Shown here: positions 1 to 10,810 of the stretch, one piece after another | Position numbering within the stretch: the stretch's first letter is position 1 | Layout: each line of letters starts with the position of its first letter | Assembly (NCBI RefSeq): GCF_003336805.1 | Contig: NZ_QFWJ01000010.1 | Coordinates: 59,664-123,663 of the forward strand | Length of the DNA stretch: 64,000 nt | Direction: 5' to 3' | DNA from: Marinospirillum perlucidum | Lineage (GTDB): Bacteria > Pseudomonadota > Gammaproteobacteria > Pseudomonadales > Halomonadaceae | Notes under the pieces: generated by a model | What the model saw: the letters and a program-made list of their open reading frames with translations, nothing else | Database searches by the model: none | What the model was told of the DNA's origin: nothing | Position numbers and translations under genes: made by a program

Positions 1-260
1 GGCAGGTCGGGATAAAAGTAGTTTTTGCGTTCGAAGGTCGAGCGCTGGGGAATTTCTGAGTTAACGGCCAGGCCGAACATAACGGCCATTTCCACAGCCT
101 TTTCATTCAAGACCGGTAAAACACCCGGCATGCCCAGATCGATGACACAGGCCTGGCTATTGGGCTCGGCACCAAAGCGGGTGCTGGCTCCGGAAAAGAT
201 TTTCGATTCTGTGGCGAGCTGGACGTGAACTTCCAGCCCGATTACGGCTTCCCATTGCAT
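1..260 (-). CDS. gatB: Asp-tRNA(Asn)/Glu-tRNA(Gln) amidotransferase subunit B, N-terminal part (runs off window)
   Basis: The first 86 residues of GatB, beginning [15 protein letters not shown]; the rest lies beyond the window. GatB is the kinase/transamidase subunit that binds misacylated Glu-tRNA(Gln) or Asp-tRNA(Asn), phosphorylates the side-chain carboxylate and amidates it with ammonia from GatA. The N-terminal EVH(V)Q stretch is typical of the family. It is the third gene of the gatC-gatA-gatB order on this strand, about 130 nt after gatA. The ATG is at 258-260. Identification is firm despite the truncation. Confidence 0.95.
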   Translation of the reverse strand, partial: MQWEAVIGLEVHVQLATESKIFSGASTRFGAEPNSQACVIDLGMPGVLPVLNEKAVEMAVMFGLAVNSEIPQRSTFERKNYFYPDL

Positions 261-392
261 AGTAAAAACCTTTTAGTATTTTAAAACCTGCGGCTTTTCT
301 GTTGGTTAGAGCTTCAATCACTCGGGCCAGTCGTGCTGCTCTGGTTGCAGACTACTGGCCCTGACCGCTTGTACTTGTTTAGCCACCTGGCT

Positions 393-1847
393 TTAGGCGT
401 CCAACTCGGGTGTCTGCAGGTGGTGGTCGGTCGCCTGCTGGAATTGATGGGCAACATTCAGCAGACGGCCTTCATCAAAGTGGCTGCCGATCAATTGCAT
501 ACCCAGTGGACGACCGGAAACCTGACCGGCAGGGACGGACATGGCAGGCAGACCAGCCAGGTTGACGCCCAGAGTGTAGATGTCTTCGAGGTACATCTGG
601 ACCGGATCATTGGTCTTGCTGCCCAGATCAAAAGCCGGGCTGGGTGTGGTCGGCGCCACCAGCAGATCCACTTCGTTAAAGGTCTTCTGGAAGTCCTCGG
701 TGATCAGGCGACGCAGTTGTTGGGCCTTGCGGTAGTAGGCATCGTAGAAGCCTTCGGAGAGAGCATAGGTGCCGACGAGGATGCGGCGTTTGACTTCGGC
801 ACCAAAGCCTTCACTGCGCGAGCGCTTGTAGAGGTCTTCCAGATCGCGGGGATCATCGCAACGGTGACCATAGCGCACCCCGTCAAAGCGTGACAGGTTG
901 GAGCTGGCCTCGGCCGGGGCGATCACATAATAAGCAGGAATGGCCAGACGGGTCAGAGGCAGGCTGACTTCCTTGACCTGGGCGCCCAGTTTTTCCAGCT
1001 CCTTGATGGCGTCCTGCAGTCGGGCTGCTATCTCGGGATTGAGATCGTCACCAAAGTATTCCTTGGGCAGGCCCAGTTTGAGTCCCTGGAGGGGTTCATT
1101 CAGTTGCGCCGGATAGTCGGGAACGGAGCGCTGCATGCTGGTGGAATCGCGGGTATCAAAACCGGCCATTTCTTTTAATAGCAGTGCACAGTCTTCGGCT
1201 GAGCGGGCCATGGGGCCACCCTGATCCAGACTGGAGGCAAAGGCAATCATGCCCCAACGGGAGACGCGACCGTAGGTCGGCTTGATCCCGGTAATGCCAC
1301 AGAAGGCAGCAGGCTGGCGAATGGAGCCTCCGGTATCTGTGCCTGTGGCTGCAGGCGTCAAACGTGCGGCAACAGCGGCGGCAGAACCACCAGAGGAGCC
1401 ACCGGGAACAGCCTGGGCATCCCAGGGGTTTTTGACGGCACCATAAAAGGAGCTTTCGTTGGAGGAACCCATGGCAAATTCATCCAGGTTGGTTTTACCC
1501 AGGTGAACCATGCCTGCCGCAGCCAGTTTTTCCACAACCGTGGCAGAATAGGGGGCAATAAAGTTGTCCAGCATTTTTGAGGCACAGCTGGTTTTGATGC
1601 CCTGGGTGCAGAAGATATCTTTATGGGCCAGGGGAATGCCGGTCAAAGCGCCCGCTTGCTGGCTGGCCAGTAGTTGGTCAGCGGCCTTGGCCTGCTCAAG
1701 CGCGGCTTCGGGTGTCACGGTAATAAAGGCATTCAGGTGGGTGTTGTATTTCTGGATGCGGTCCAGGAAGGCCTGGGTGAGCTCGCTACTGGAAAATTCA
1801 CCAGAGGCCAGGCCTTGGGCCATCTGGGTCAGGCTCAGGTTGATCAT
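393..1847 (-). CDS. gatA: Asp-tRNA(Asn)/Glu-tRNA(Gln) amidotransferase subunit A
   Basis: Amidase-signature glutaminase subunit of GatCAB, 484 residues (full length for the family). It releases ammonia from glutamine and channels it to GatB for cytosolic Gln-tRNA or Asn-tRNA synthesis. The Ser-cisSer-Lys triad is visible: Lys76 in HKDIF, Ser151 in PGGSSGGS and the nucleophile Ser175 in DTGGSIR, with the family's 24-residue spacing between the serines. It lies 33 nt downstream of gatC and upstream of gatB, so the three are probably one operon. Confidence 0.97.
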   Translation of the reverse strand: MINLSLTQMAQGLASGEFSSSELTQAFLDRIQKYNTHLNAFITVTPEAALEQAKAADQLLASQQAGALTGIPLAHKDIFCTQGIKTSCASKMLDNFIAPYSATVVEKLAAAGMVHLGKTNLDEFAMGSSNESSFYGAVKNPWDAQAVPGGSSGGSAAAVAARLTPAATGTDTGGSIRQPAAFCGITGIKPTYGRVSRWGMIAFASSLDQGGPMARSAEDCALLLKEMAGFDTRDSTSMQRSVPDYPAQLNEPLQGLKLGLPKEYFGDDLNPEIAARLQDAIKELEKLGAQVKEVSLPLTRLAIPAYYVIAPAEASSNLSRFDGVRYGHRCDDPRDLEDLYKRSRSEGFGAEVKRRILVGTYALSEGFYDAYYRKAQQLRRLITEDFQKTFNEVDLLVAPTTPSPAFDLGSKTNDPVQMYLEDIYTLGVNLAGLPAMSVPAGQVSGRPLGMQLIGSHFDEGRLLNVAHQFQQATDHHLQTPELDA

Positions 1848-1880
1848 GCTGTCTCCTAGAAAATCGGCTAGTTCCGTGGT

Positions 1881-2168
1881 TTATTCGACGACGCGGGGAA
1901 CCAGATAAAGACCCTGTTCTGTGGCAGGGGCCTGGTTTTGCAGCTGGTCACGGTCAACTTCTTCGGTCACTTCATCGCTGCGCAGACGCTGGGTGGCATC
2001 CATCGGGTGAGCCATGGGCAGAACGCCCTGGGTGTCGATTGCCTGCATTTCATCCACCAGCTCGAGAATGTTGCCGATTGCTTGGGAATAGTCGTCTATA
2101 ACCTGAGGGTCGAGGGTCAGGCGCGCCAGATGGGCGACCTTGTGTAGATCTTCTGCTTCCAGTGTCAT
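1881..2168 (-). CDS. gatC: Asp-tRNA(Asn)/Glu-tRNA(Gln) amidotransferase subunit C
   Basis: Small subunit (95 residues) that wraps around GatA and GatB and stabilises the amidotransferase. The N-terminal segment with VAHLARLTL and the central ILELVDEMQAIDT followed by PMAHPMD are characteristic of GatC. It is first in the gatCAB operon and divergent from mreB, with a 171-nt shared upstream region (2169-2339). Confidence 0.95.
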   Translation of the reverse strand: MTLEAEDLHKVAHLARLTLDPQVIDDYSQAIGNILELVDEMQAIDTQGVLPMAHPMDATQRLRSDEVTEEVDRDQLQNQAPATEQGLYLVPRVVE

Positions 2169-2327
2169 GTGGTAACCTTAAACTGATTGAACAAGCAGTG
2201 ACTGTTGTATCACGGATCAAAGTCGTAAAGAATAGCACAGATTTAGTAGGGTAACTGTTAAAGTTGCTTGCCCTGACCCCCTCAGGTTGCTAGAGTTTCC
2301 GCCCAGAAGAGGGATTCATTAGGATAG

Positions 2328-3377
<1,050 letters not shown>

Positions 3378-3398
3378 GCTTTTTTTCTCTAGTGCCGG

Positions 3399-3426
3399 AA
3401 ACGCCTCCCCTCAAGGGGTGGCGTTT
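3399..3426 (+). terminator. Hairpin between mreB and mreC (partial terminator or attenuator)
   Basis: An inverted repeat with arms of 7 + 4 bp (AAACGCC, a T-T mismatch, CCCC) closing on a 4-nt loop, followed only by a broken T tract (TTTCTTC). It sits 21 nt after the mreB stop. The weak U tract suggests partial termination, which would make more MreB than MreC/MreD from one promoter. Confidence 0.6.
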
Positions 3427-3468
3427 CTTCGCGTTCTGGTCAGGTGTTTTTATAAAGAGGGTTGAGCC

Positions 3469-4365
3469 ATTAAGCAGCTGTTTGCCAAAGGGCCCTTTCT
3501 GGGGTACCGCTTCCTGATTGCCCTGGTTCTGGGGATAGCCTTGATGGCTGCTGAACACCGCTTTTCAGAAGTGGCTTATGCTCGCTCCTGGCTGGCGCTT
3601 TTGGTAACCCCGATCCAGTGGGCCGCGGATTTGCCCGGTCGTAGCTGGGGCTGGGCAGTGGATAGTCTGGCCAATCGTAACCTGCTTTTGGAAGAAAATC
3701 GCGAACTCAAATCCCAGGCACTGATTCTGGCTGAACGCAGTCAAACGATGTCGGCTGTGGTGGCTGAAAATGTACGCCTCAGGGAACTGCTCAATGCTTC
3801 CCAGAGAACCCAGGTCGACTTTATTACCGGTGAACTGATCGGGGTGAACTATGACCCCTTCTCTCAGCAGGTGGTAATCAACCAGGGACGCCAGAAGGGG
3901 GCTTATATCGGCATGCCGGTGATGGATGCTTCTGGAGTCATGGGCCAGCTAGTTTCGGTTAGCCCCTACACCAGCCGCCTGCTGTTGATCTCGGACACCA
4001 ATCACGCGCTCCCGGTGCAGGTTAATCGCAACGGCTTAAGGTTTATTGCCCAGGGCAGTGGCCAGGCCAATCAGTTGCGCCTGGATCATGTACCCGAAAC
4101 CGCCGATCTTCGTGAGGGTGACCTCTTGATTACTTCAGGACTGGGTGAGCGTTTTCCCTTTGGTTATCCGGTAGCACGTATCTCCAGTATTACCCACCAG
4201 AGTGGTGAACCCTTTCTCAATGTAAAAGCGACCCCCCTGGCCCAGCTGGATCGTAGTCGCTATGTGCTGCTGCTTTTCTATCAACAACCCAAGCCTGAAG
4301 CCAGTGAATCCGAGCAGCCCGAAGAGAAGGGTGAAGCTAATCCCGTGGAGGCTGACAATGGCTGA
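3469..4365 (+). CDS. mreC: Rod-shape-determining protein MreC (probable ATT start)
   Basis: Bitopic periplasmic scaffold of the elongasome. I start it at ATT 3469-3471 (298 residues). The usual MreC N-terminus (short cytosolic KQLFAKGPFLGYR, then a membrane segment) is encoded from this codon; an in-frame stop lies at 3463-3465; and an AGAGG ribosome-binding site (3456-3460) is 8 nt upstream. No ATG, GTG or TTG is available before TTG 3541, and starting there would delete most of the membrane anchor. CTG 3478 is an alternative. A coiled coil (about residues 70-105) and two beta-barrel domains follow. The 3' end overlaps mreD by 8 nt. Confidence 0.9.
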   Translation: MKQLFAKGPFLGYRFLIALVLGIALMAAEHRFSEVAYARSWLALLVTPIQWAADLPGRSWGWAVDSLANRNLLLEENRELKSQALILAERSQTMSAVVAENVRLRELLNASQRTQVDFITGELIGVNYDPFSQQVVINQGRQKGAYIGMPVMDASGVMGQLVSVSPYTSRLLLISDTNHALPVQVNRNGLRFIAQGSGQANQLRLDHVPETADLREGDLLITSGLGERFPFGYPVARISSITHQSGEPFLNVKATPLAQLDRSRYVLLLFYQQPKPEASESEQPEEKGEANPVEADNG

Positions 4366-4846
4366 AAAGAAACCCCAGGGCTTTTGGCTGATTCAACTGA
4401 CTCTTTTGGCAGCGCTTTATCTTCAAGCACTGCCCATGCCGGATATCCTTCTCTATTGGCGCCCCGAGTGGTTGAGCCTGGTGCTGATTTTCTGGTCTTT
4501 GACCCTGCCGCAGCGGGTAGGTATTTTCCATGGTTTTGGCTGGGGTCTGTTGCTGGATCTAATCGAAGGTACGCTGCTGGGGCATAATGCCATTGCCTTG
4601 GCTCTATTGGGCTTTTTGTGCAATCGTTTTTACCAGCGTATACGCATGTATTCGGCGCTTAAACAATCGGCTCTGGTGTTTCTGCTGGTGGGTATCAGCC
4701 AGTTGGTCTTCCAGTGGGTGCAGGGTGTTTTTGGTGCCATGTCGGGGCTGGGCTTTTTGCTCCTGCCTGCTTTGGTATCCGGGCTGCTCTGGACCTGGGT
4801 GTTTACTCTCTTGCAGGGGTTCAAACGGCGCTTTGCCCTCAACTGA
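4358..4846 (+). CDS. mreD: Rod-shape-determining protein MreD
   Basis: Polytopic inner-membrane partner of MreC, 162 residues, equal to the E. coli protein. The start ATG 4358 lies inside the end of mreC (8-nt overlap) behind a GTGGAG ribosome-binding site, so translation is probably coupled. The sequence is almost continuous hydrophobic helices (LLAALYLQALPMPDILLYWRP is typical of the family's first two segments, shown shortened). Longer in-frame starts upstream would lie deep inside mreC and are not supported. Confidence 0.94.
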   Translation: MAEKKPQGFWLIQLTLLAALYLQALPMPDILLYWRPEWLSLVLIFWSLTLPQRVGIFHGFGWGLLLDLIEGTLLGHNAIALALLGFLCNRFYQRIRMYSALKQSALVFLLVGISQLVFQWVQGVFGAMSGLGFLLLPALVSGLLWTWVFTLLQGFKRRFALN

Positions 4847-4873
4847 AGCTCTTGCCTGTATTAAGGAAAGTCG

Positions 4874-6334
4874 ATGAGTGAAGAGATACTGATCAACCTC
4901 ACTCCCATGGAGACACGGGTTGCCCTGGTAGAAAACGGGGTGCTTCAGGAAGTCTATATCGAACGCACTCGTCGACGCGGCATTGTAGGCAATATTTACA
5001 AGGGCAAGGTGGTTCGGGTACTCCCCGGTATGCAAGCAGCCTTTGTCGATATTGGCCTGGAAAAGGCGGCTTTTATCCATGTGGCCGAGGTGGCCAAGCC
5101 AGCTATAGAAGGTGAAGTACCCAACATCAGCCAATTGCTTCGTGAAGGCCAGCATCTGGTGGTGCAGGTGACCAAAGACCCGATTGGCAGCAAGGGCGCT
5201 CGCCTGACAACCCATCTATCCATCCCTTCTCGCTACCTGGTTTATATGCCCCAGACTCCCCATGTGGGTGTGTCTCAACGCATCGAGCTGGAACAGGAGC
5301 GCGAGCGTCTGAAAACGCTGGTGGGACAGGGGCTGGCCGATATTGCTGTCGAAGAAAGGGGTGGCTTTATCCTGCGCACAGCGGCCGAAGGCGGCGGCAG
5401 TGAAGAAATTCTGGCTGATATTCAGTTTCTGCACCGGGTCTGGCAGGCCGTACAAAGACGGATCAAGCGCGAACGCCATGTCTGTTGTGTTTACGAGGAT
5501 CTGCCTCTCTTCATGCGCTCCATGCGCGATTTTGTGCGCCCGGAAATCGAGAAGATCCGTATCGACTCACGGGAAAACTTTCATAAGCTCAAAGAATTTG
5601 TTCAGGAGTTTGTGCCCCAACTGGATAACAAGCTGGAATACTATCCCGGCGAGCGCCCCATCTTTGATCTCTACAGTGTTGAGGATGAAATCCAGAAAGC
5701 ACTGATGCGCAAGGTGCAGCTGAAAAGTGGCGGCTATCTGGTGATCGACCAGACCGAGGCCATGACCACCATCGATATCAATACCGGTGGTTTTGTCGGG
5801 CATCGTAACCTCGAAGAAACCATCTTTAAGACCAACCTGGAAGCTGCTTCAGCCATCGTCAGACAGCTGCGTCTGCGTAATCTGGGCGGTATTATCATTA
5901 TCGATTTTATCGATATGGATGATGTTGAGCACCAGCGTCAGGTCTTGAGATTGCTGGAAAAGAATTTGGAAAGGGATCACGCCAAGACCAAGTTGTCGGG
6001 TGTCACCGAACTGGGTCTGGTGCAGATGACCCGTAAACGCACGCGTGAAAGCCTGGAACAGATTATCTGTGAACCCTGCCACCTCTGCCAGGCCCGGGGT
6101 ACATTGAAAACCCCTGAATCCGTCTGCTATGAAATCCTCAGGGATCTTTTGCGCATGGATCGGGCCTATGGCGGGGAAGCCTATCTGGTGATGGCAGGTC
6201 AGGCGGTAGTGGATCGCTTTCTGGATGAGGAATCAGCCGCTGTTGCTGATCTTGAGGCCTTTATTAACAAGCCCATACGCTTCCAGGTGGAGACCCTCTA
6301 TTCCCAAGAGCAGTTCGACATCGTTCTGCAGTAA
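4874..6334 (+). CDS. rng: Ribonuclease G
   Basis: Endoribonuclease of the RNase E/G family (486 residues), which matures the 5' end of 16S rRNA and trims some mRNAs. An S1-type RNA-binding domain occupies about residues 35-125. The metal-binding acidic motifs TTIDINTG and DFIDMDD form the catalytic core, and the CEPCHLCQARG zinc-link lies near residue 400. It lacks the long C-terminal scaffold of RNase E. It follows mreD by 27 nt; the maf gene often found between these two is absent. Confidence 0.95.
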   Translation: MSEEILINLTPMETRVALVENGVLQEVYIERTRRRGIVGNIYKGKVVRVLPGMQAAFVDIGLEKAAFIHVAEVAKPAIEGEVPNISQLLREGQHLVVQVTKDPIGSKGARLTTHLSIPSRYLVYMPQTPHVGVSQRIELEQERERLKTLVGQGLADIAVEERGGFILRTAAEGGGSEEILADIQFLHRVWQAVQRRIKRERHVCCVYEDLPLFMRSMRDFVRPEIEKIRIDSRENFHKLKEFVQEFVPQLDNKLEYYPGERPIFDLYSVEDEIQKALMRKVQLKSGGYLVIDQTEAMTTIDINTGGFVGHRNLEETIFKTNLEAASAIVRQLRLRNLGGIIIIDFIDMDDVEHQRQVLRLLEKNLERDHAKTKLSGVTELGLVQMTRKRTRESLEQIICEPCHLCQARGTLKTPESVCYEILRDLLRMDRAYGGEAYLVMAGQAVVDRFLDEESAAVADLEAFINKPIRFQVETLYSQEQFDIVLQ

Positions 6335-6337
6335 GCC

Positions 6338-9300
6338 ATGAGCCGTTCTTTGCGTCCAGATTCGGCCCTGAGACTCTACCTGCTGCAACTACCTCTCTGG
6401 TCCCTTCTGATTGTTCTGATACTGGTTGCGCTGAGTGCACTGACTCTGCGTAGTCTCTTGCCGCAGATTGATGAGTTGCGACCAGACATTCAGAACTGGC
6501 TCAATCAGCACTTACCCTATCGGATTGAGAGCCAAAGCCTTCAGGCTTCCCTCTATCAGTTGGACCCCCAGATAGAGGTGCAGGGCTTAAGCCTTAGTCG
6601 CGAAGGTCGCGAGTTTTTGCGTGTCCAGTCTTTGAATGCCGAACTGGATACCCTGTCGAGTCTGCTTGCCTGGGCACCCAGAATGCAAAGAGCCCAGCTT
6701 GAAGGCCTGGACCTTTGGCTGAAAGAAACGCCGAATGGCTGGGTCTTACCCGGTTGGGAAACGTTGGTTTCGGCAGGCAATCAAAACAGCGGCAGGGAAG
6801 CAGAAGAAGAACTGAGCCAACTACTGGACTGGGTGGAGTTACTACTGGTTCAGGGCCAGCTGGATTTTTCCGATCTTACTCTGCATCTAACCCCCCTGGA
6901 GGGCCCCGGCCTGGAGTTGCAAGCTCCTCATCTGAACTATAGGCGTTGGTCGGGCGGGCGACAGCTGGATTTTGTCCTCGGGGTTACTGATCAAACTAGC
7001 CGGTCACGGCTGGTCATCACGCTGGAAGGTGAAAACTTTGATCCGCGCGAGTCACGCCTGCAGGCCTGGTTGCAGCTTCAAGAACTGGAAGCCAACGGCC
7101 TGAATTCCTTTCTTCCTCCTGCTTGGCGCCAACACCTGACTTCAACTCAGGGGCAGCTTTCCCTGGATGCCTGGCTGGAGTTGGAAAAGGGGCGTTGCCG
7201 TTTGGAAGTGCGGGGCAAACCCCTGGAGTTATCCCTGGATGGAAATGATCTGCAAACAGGTGCCTGGGCTGGCAGTTTTTCTGGCGATGCGGATAGCTGG
7301 TCTGGCCAATGGCAGCTGCAAGGCTTGCAATGGAAGTCTGCTCAGTTGAGCCCTCTGGCCGGAGAAGTCAGCTTTACACCTGAACGCTGGTCGCTGGCCA
7401 TCGAACAGATGGAGCTGCAAGAAGCTCAGGCAGTCATGGCAGCAATACCTCGTTTGCCACAAACCTTGAAGGAAACGCTAGCCAGCCTGCAACCCCGCGG
7501 CCAACTACGTCAGCTTTTCTGGGAGCAAGGCAACGAGCAAGGCTGGCAGCTGACCTCCCTGTTGCAGGCCGTTGCGGTCGAAGCCTGGCAGGGGGCTCCT
7601 GCAGTTGAAGGCTTGAATGCCTGGCTAGAAGCGAATGCCCAAGGGGGACAGGTGGTTTTTTCACAAAGAGATCTGCAAATCGGTTTTACCGATCTCTATA
7701 GCCAGCCCTTTTACTTGGATGCAGCCCAGGGGCGCGTTGCCTGGTCTCACCAACCCGAGAATATCTGGGTTGAAGGTAGGGATTTGCAAGCCAGCCTGCC
7801 TTTGCCCGAGACAACTGCTTCCTCGACGCTTACCCCCACCCGGGTGAGCGGTGATTTTCGTCTGGCACTGCTACCGGGTAAACCGGACCGCTTTTATTTG
7901 AATCTTGGACTCTTGCCGACTCAGGTGGCGGCGCATCAGCAGTTAGTTCCCGACCGGGTTCTGGATGCTGAAGTGAATCGCTGGTTAAAAGCGGCCTTAT
8001 CACAAGGGCTGGTGGAAAAAGGGGGCTTTGTCTACTCGGGCGATCTCAGTCAAGCAGGTGGCCACTTCCAGTTGCATTTGGATTTCAAGGATACGCAACT
8101 GGCATTTGCACCGGACTGGCCTCTGCTGCAGGAAGCCGAGGGCTGGGTCAGAATTGAACCTGACCAGCTTCAGGGAGAGGTAAGCGCAGCGCGTTATCTG
8201 GATGCCCAGTTGAGTCGGGCCCATTTTACCGCTGATCTGATGGGTGACCAGCAGCAGCTACACCTGGCTAGCGATCTGACCACCCCACTGGATGTTTTTC
8301 CCCAACTGATCTCCTTGAGTCCACTGGGTGAGGTCATTCCAGAGGTTTTGCACACTTGGCAATATCAAGGGCAAGGGCAGGGCCATCTGCAACTAACCCT
8401 GCCCCTGGACAGTCTGGAGGTGGATCAATTGGATCTGAATCTGGCGATTGATCAAGGTCAGCTCTATATCGACCAGGCCCAACTGCCCCTTGATGACCTC
8501 CAGGGTCAGTTGCTGTTTTCCCTGGAGCAGGGGTTGGCGGGTTCACGCATGACCGCTAGCCTCTGGGACCAGCCGCTGGAAGCTCGTATCGACGGTGAGG
8601 AAAACCGTTTGCTGGTGACGGGCCAACAACAGGCTGCAGACTGGATTCAATGGCTGGAGTGGCCTGCTTTGCCCTGGATGCGGGGGCAGGCAGAGGTGGA
8701 GTTGGCCTTGCAATTGAATCCCTTGACCCCCTTGGTGGTCAGCAGTGATTTGCAGGGGGTGTTGCTGGATTTACCTGCACCCTTTGGCAAGGAAATCAGT
8801 GCTTCCTGGCCCTTAGCGGTGAAACTGGACTTGGAGGAGGATGAAGGCTTGCCCTTGAGCCTGCAACTGGATGACCGCTTGCATCTGGTCACCAGGGTGG
8901 AGCAACCCGACAAAGGCATAGGTGTTCACCTGGCTAATCAGGCGGTTCAACCTGCCCAACTGCCGGGGGAAAGAAAACTGCATTTGCGTGCCGATTTGCA
9001 CTGGCTGGATCTAGAAACAGGTTGGGTCTGGTGGCAGCAACAGCTAAAAGAGCTTGCTGGGAGCGAACGTTTTTCTTCGGCCGATCAGGACGAGACTTTT
9101 GATTTTCCCATGGATCAACAATTGGAGCTTCATCTGGGCGAGGTTTTCTGGGGAGAAACCTCCTGGGGGCCTGTCTATGCCAACTTGATTTTGGAGAAGG
9201 ATACCGGGCTGCAATCTTCCTGGGTTTCCAATCCCCTGATCGGGCAGATAGATTGGGCGGGCCCCCAGGCACCCTTGGCCATCGACCTGCAACGCCTGAA

Positions 9301-10246
9301 ATGGCCGCTGCAAGAAGCGGAAGCCTCCCTGGCAGAGGAAGAAGAAACATCCTCAGAAAACCCGGACCCTCGCCAGGAAGCACTGCTGCAGCCTTTAATC
9401 GACCCCCTTGCTGATCTGGACCCGCGCTTCTGGCCAGCCAGTCGCTGGTCGATCGAGAGTGTTGAAATCGGACAACGCTACCTGGGGCGGATGCAGGGCG
9501 AAACTCGCGCGGATGACCAACAATGGCAGTTATTGCTAACGCAAGGGGATTCACTGCAAACGCGTTTTAGTGGACAGCTTAACTGGCAGTTGGAGCCTGC
9601 AAATCGAACCCAGGTTGAGCTGAAGCTAGAGGGCCGTAATCCGGCCCCGGCTCTGGCAGCCATGACGCTGGCCCCCAGCCCTGTGGTGGCTGAGGATCAT
9701 CAACTTCAGGCAAGTGTTCATTGGCCGGCTTCTCCAGCCGCTTTTTCTCTTGCACGTGCACAAGGGCAGGTGGATTTAAGTCTGGCCAGCGGATACTTTC
9801 CGGAAACTCAGGGAGCTCCTTTGGGAGCCAGTCGTGTTTTTGGCCTGATGAATCTGGATAATTTGGTTCGACGTCTGAGTCTGGACTTCTCTGACGTGAC
9901 TTCCGACGGGGTGAGCTTTGATCGGGTAGATGCCCATTACAGTTTGGAAGATGGCTACCTGCGCACCCGTGAACCCACGGTTATGCAAAGCTCGGCAGCC
10001 AGAGTTACGCTGGAAGGTGAGCTGGACTTGCTGAGAGAGACTCAGGATCAGGAGCTAAGAGTTACTTTGCCTTTTGGACAAACCCTGCCGCTGGCCGCAG
10101 TTGTTCTGGGTGCCCCGCAAGTGGGGGCTGCCATCTGGCTGGCCCAGAAATTTGTTGGGCTCTTTGTTGATACCAGTCGCGAAGCCCTTTATGAAATCAA
10201 GGGGCCCTTGAAGGATCCTGAAGTTAATCTCAAGCGTCTACTCTAG
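6338..10246 (+). CDS. yhdP: AsmA-like phospholipid-transport protein YhdP (TamB/AsmA superfamily)
   Basis: Very large inner-membrane-anchored periplasmic protein, 1302 residues, similar to the approximately 1270 of the family. One N-terminal transmembrane helix (about residues 15-37) is followed by a long beta-rich region and the conserved C-terminal AsmA/DUF3971 domain ending near LPFGQTLPLAAVVLGAPQVG. In E. coli YhdP forms a periplasm-spanning groove that moves phospholipids to the outer membrane. It starts 3 nt after rng and probably belongs to the mre-rng transcript. Confidence 0.9.
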   Translation: MSRSLRPDSALRLYLLQLPLWSLLIVLILVALSALTLRSLLPQIDELRPDIQNWLNQHLPYRIESQSLQASLYQLDPQIEVQGLSLSREGREFLRVQSLNAELDTLSSLLAWAPRMQRAQLEGLDLWLKETPNGWVLPGWETLVSAGNQNSGREAEEELSQLLDWVELLLVQGQLDFSDLTLHLTPLEGPGLELQAPHLNYRRWSGGRQLDFVLGVTDQTSRSRLVITLEGENFDPRESRLQAWLQLQELEANGLNSFLPPAWRQHLTSTQGQLSLDAWLELEKGRCRLEVRGKPLELSLDGNDLQTGAWAGSFSGDADSWSGQWQLQGLQWKSAQLSPLAGEVSFTPERWSLAIEQMELQEAQAVMAAIPRLPQTLKETLASLQPRGQLRQLFWEQGNEQGWQLTSLLQAVAVEAWQGAPAVEGLNAWLEANAQGGQVVFSQRDLQIGFTDLYSQPFYLDAAQGRVAWSHQPENIWVEGRDLQASLPLPETTASSTLTPTRVSGDFRLALLPGKPDRFYLNLGLLPTQVAAHQQLVPDRVLDAEVNRWLKAALSQGLVEKGGFVYSGDLSQAGGHFQLHLDFKDTQLAFAPDWPLLQEAEGWVRIEPDQLQGEVSAARYLDAQLSRAHFTADLMGDQQQLHLASDLTTPLDVFPQLISLSPLGEVIPEVLHTWQYQGQGQGHLQLTLPLDSLEVDQLDLNLAIDQGQLYIDQAQLPLDDLQGQLLFSLEQGLAGSRMTASLWDQPLEARIDGEENRLLVTGQQQAADWIQWLEWPALPWMRGQAEVELALQLNPLTPLVVSSDLQGVLLDLPAPFGKEISASWPLAVKLDLEEDEGLPLSLQLDDRLHLVTRVEQPDKGIGVHLANQAVQPAQLPGERKLHLRADLHWLDLETGWVWWQQQLKELAGSERFSSADQDETFDFPMDQQLELHLGEVFWGETSWGPVYANLILEKDTGLQSSWVSNPLIGQIDWAGPQAPLAIDLQRLKWPLQEAEASLAEEEETSSENPDPRQEALLQPLIDPLADLDPRFWPASRWSIESVEIGQRYLGRMQGETRADDQQWQLLLTQGDSLQTRFSGQLNWQLEPANRTQVELKLEGRNPAPALAAMTLAPSPVVAEDHQLQASVHWPASPAAFSLARAQGQVDLSLASGYFPETQGAPLGASRVFGLMNLDNLVRRLSLDFSDVTSDGVSFDRVDAHYSLEDGYLRTREPTVMQSSAARVTLEGELDLLRETQDQELRVTLPFGQTLPLAAVVLGAPQVGAAIWLAQKFVGLFVDTSREALYEIKGPLKDPEVNLKRLL

Positions 10247-10282
10247 GCAATCTCAAGTGGCTCCCTAGCTGCCCGCCGGGAA

Positions 10283-10810
10283 TCACTCTCCCTGAGGCGC
10301 CTCACAGATTTCTCTTAAATAGCGGAACAGCTTGCGCGCCTGGGCTGGTGGTTTCTCCGCTTGACGTTCCTTGCGGGTATTGCGGATCAGTTGACGCAAT
10401 TTTTGTACATCACATCCGGGCCATTGCTCGATAAACTCAGCCAGGGCGGCCTCTTCGTTGATCAAGCGCTCGCGCCAGAGTTCCAACTGCTGGAAATGCT
10501 GGGCATAGGCTTCGGAACTGGCATCAAAAAGAGCAACCGCCTGATTGATGGCTTCATGATCTGCGGAGCGCATCAATTTACCGATTCGTTGCAGCTGGCG
10601 TCTACGTGCCTCGTGAGATTTGATGCGATGGTATTCTTTGAGTGCATCAGCCAGCTCTTCGGTCAGGGGGACACTCTGCAGCTGTTTGTTATTGAGGTCC
10701 AGCAGCTTTTTGCCCAATGCCTGGAGTTCCAGCATTTGTCGTTTTAATTCGCTTTTGCTGGGGGGAACTTCCTGGAAATCATCTTCTTGGTGGTGGTTAT
10801 TCATCTTCAT
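10283..10810 (-). CDS. darP: Ribosome biogenesis factor DarP (YjgA, DUF615)
   Basis: Cytosolic 50S assembly factor of about 175 residues. The recognisable core is SKSELKRQM, then RRRQLQRIGKLMR, and LRQLIRNTRKE with FRYLRE near the C-terminus. It is the last gene of a long minus-strand block and overlaps the end of ptsO. Possible starts are ATG 10808-10810 or 10802-10804 and the TTG just before; I chose the first ATG. In related genomes it often neighbours tldD/pmbA, which are not here. Confidence 0.88.
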   Translation of the reverse strand: MKMNNHHQEDDFQEVPPSKSELKRQMLELQALGKKLLDLNNKQLQSVPLTEELADALKEYHRIKSHEARRRQLQRIGKLMRSADHEAINQAVALFDASSEAYAQHFQQLELWRERLINEEAALAEFIEQWPGCDVQKLRQLIRNTRKERQAEKPPAQARKLFRYLREICEAPQGE

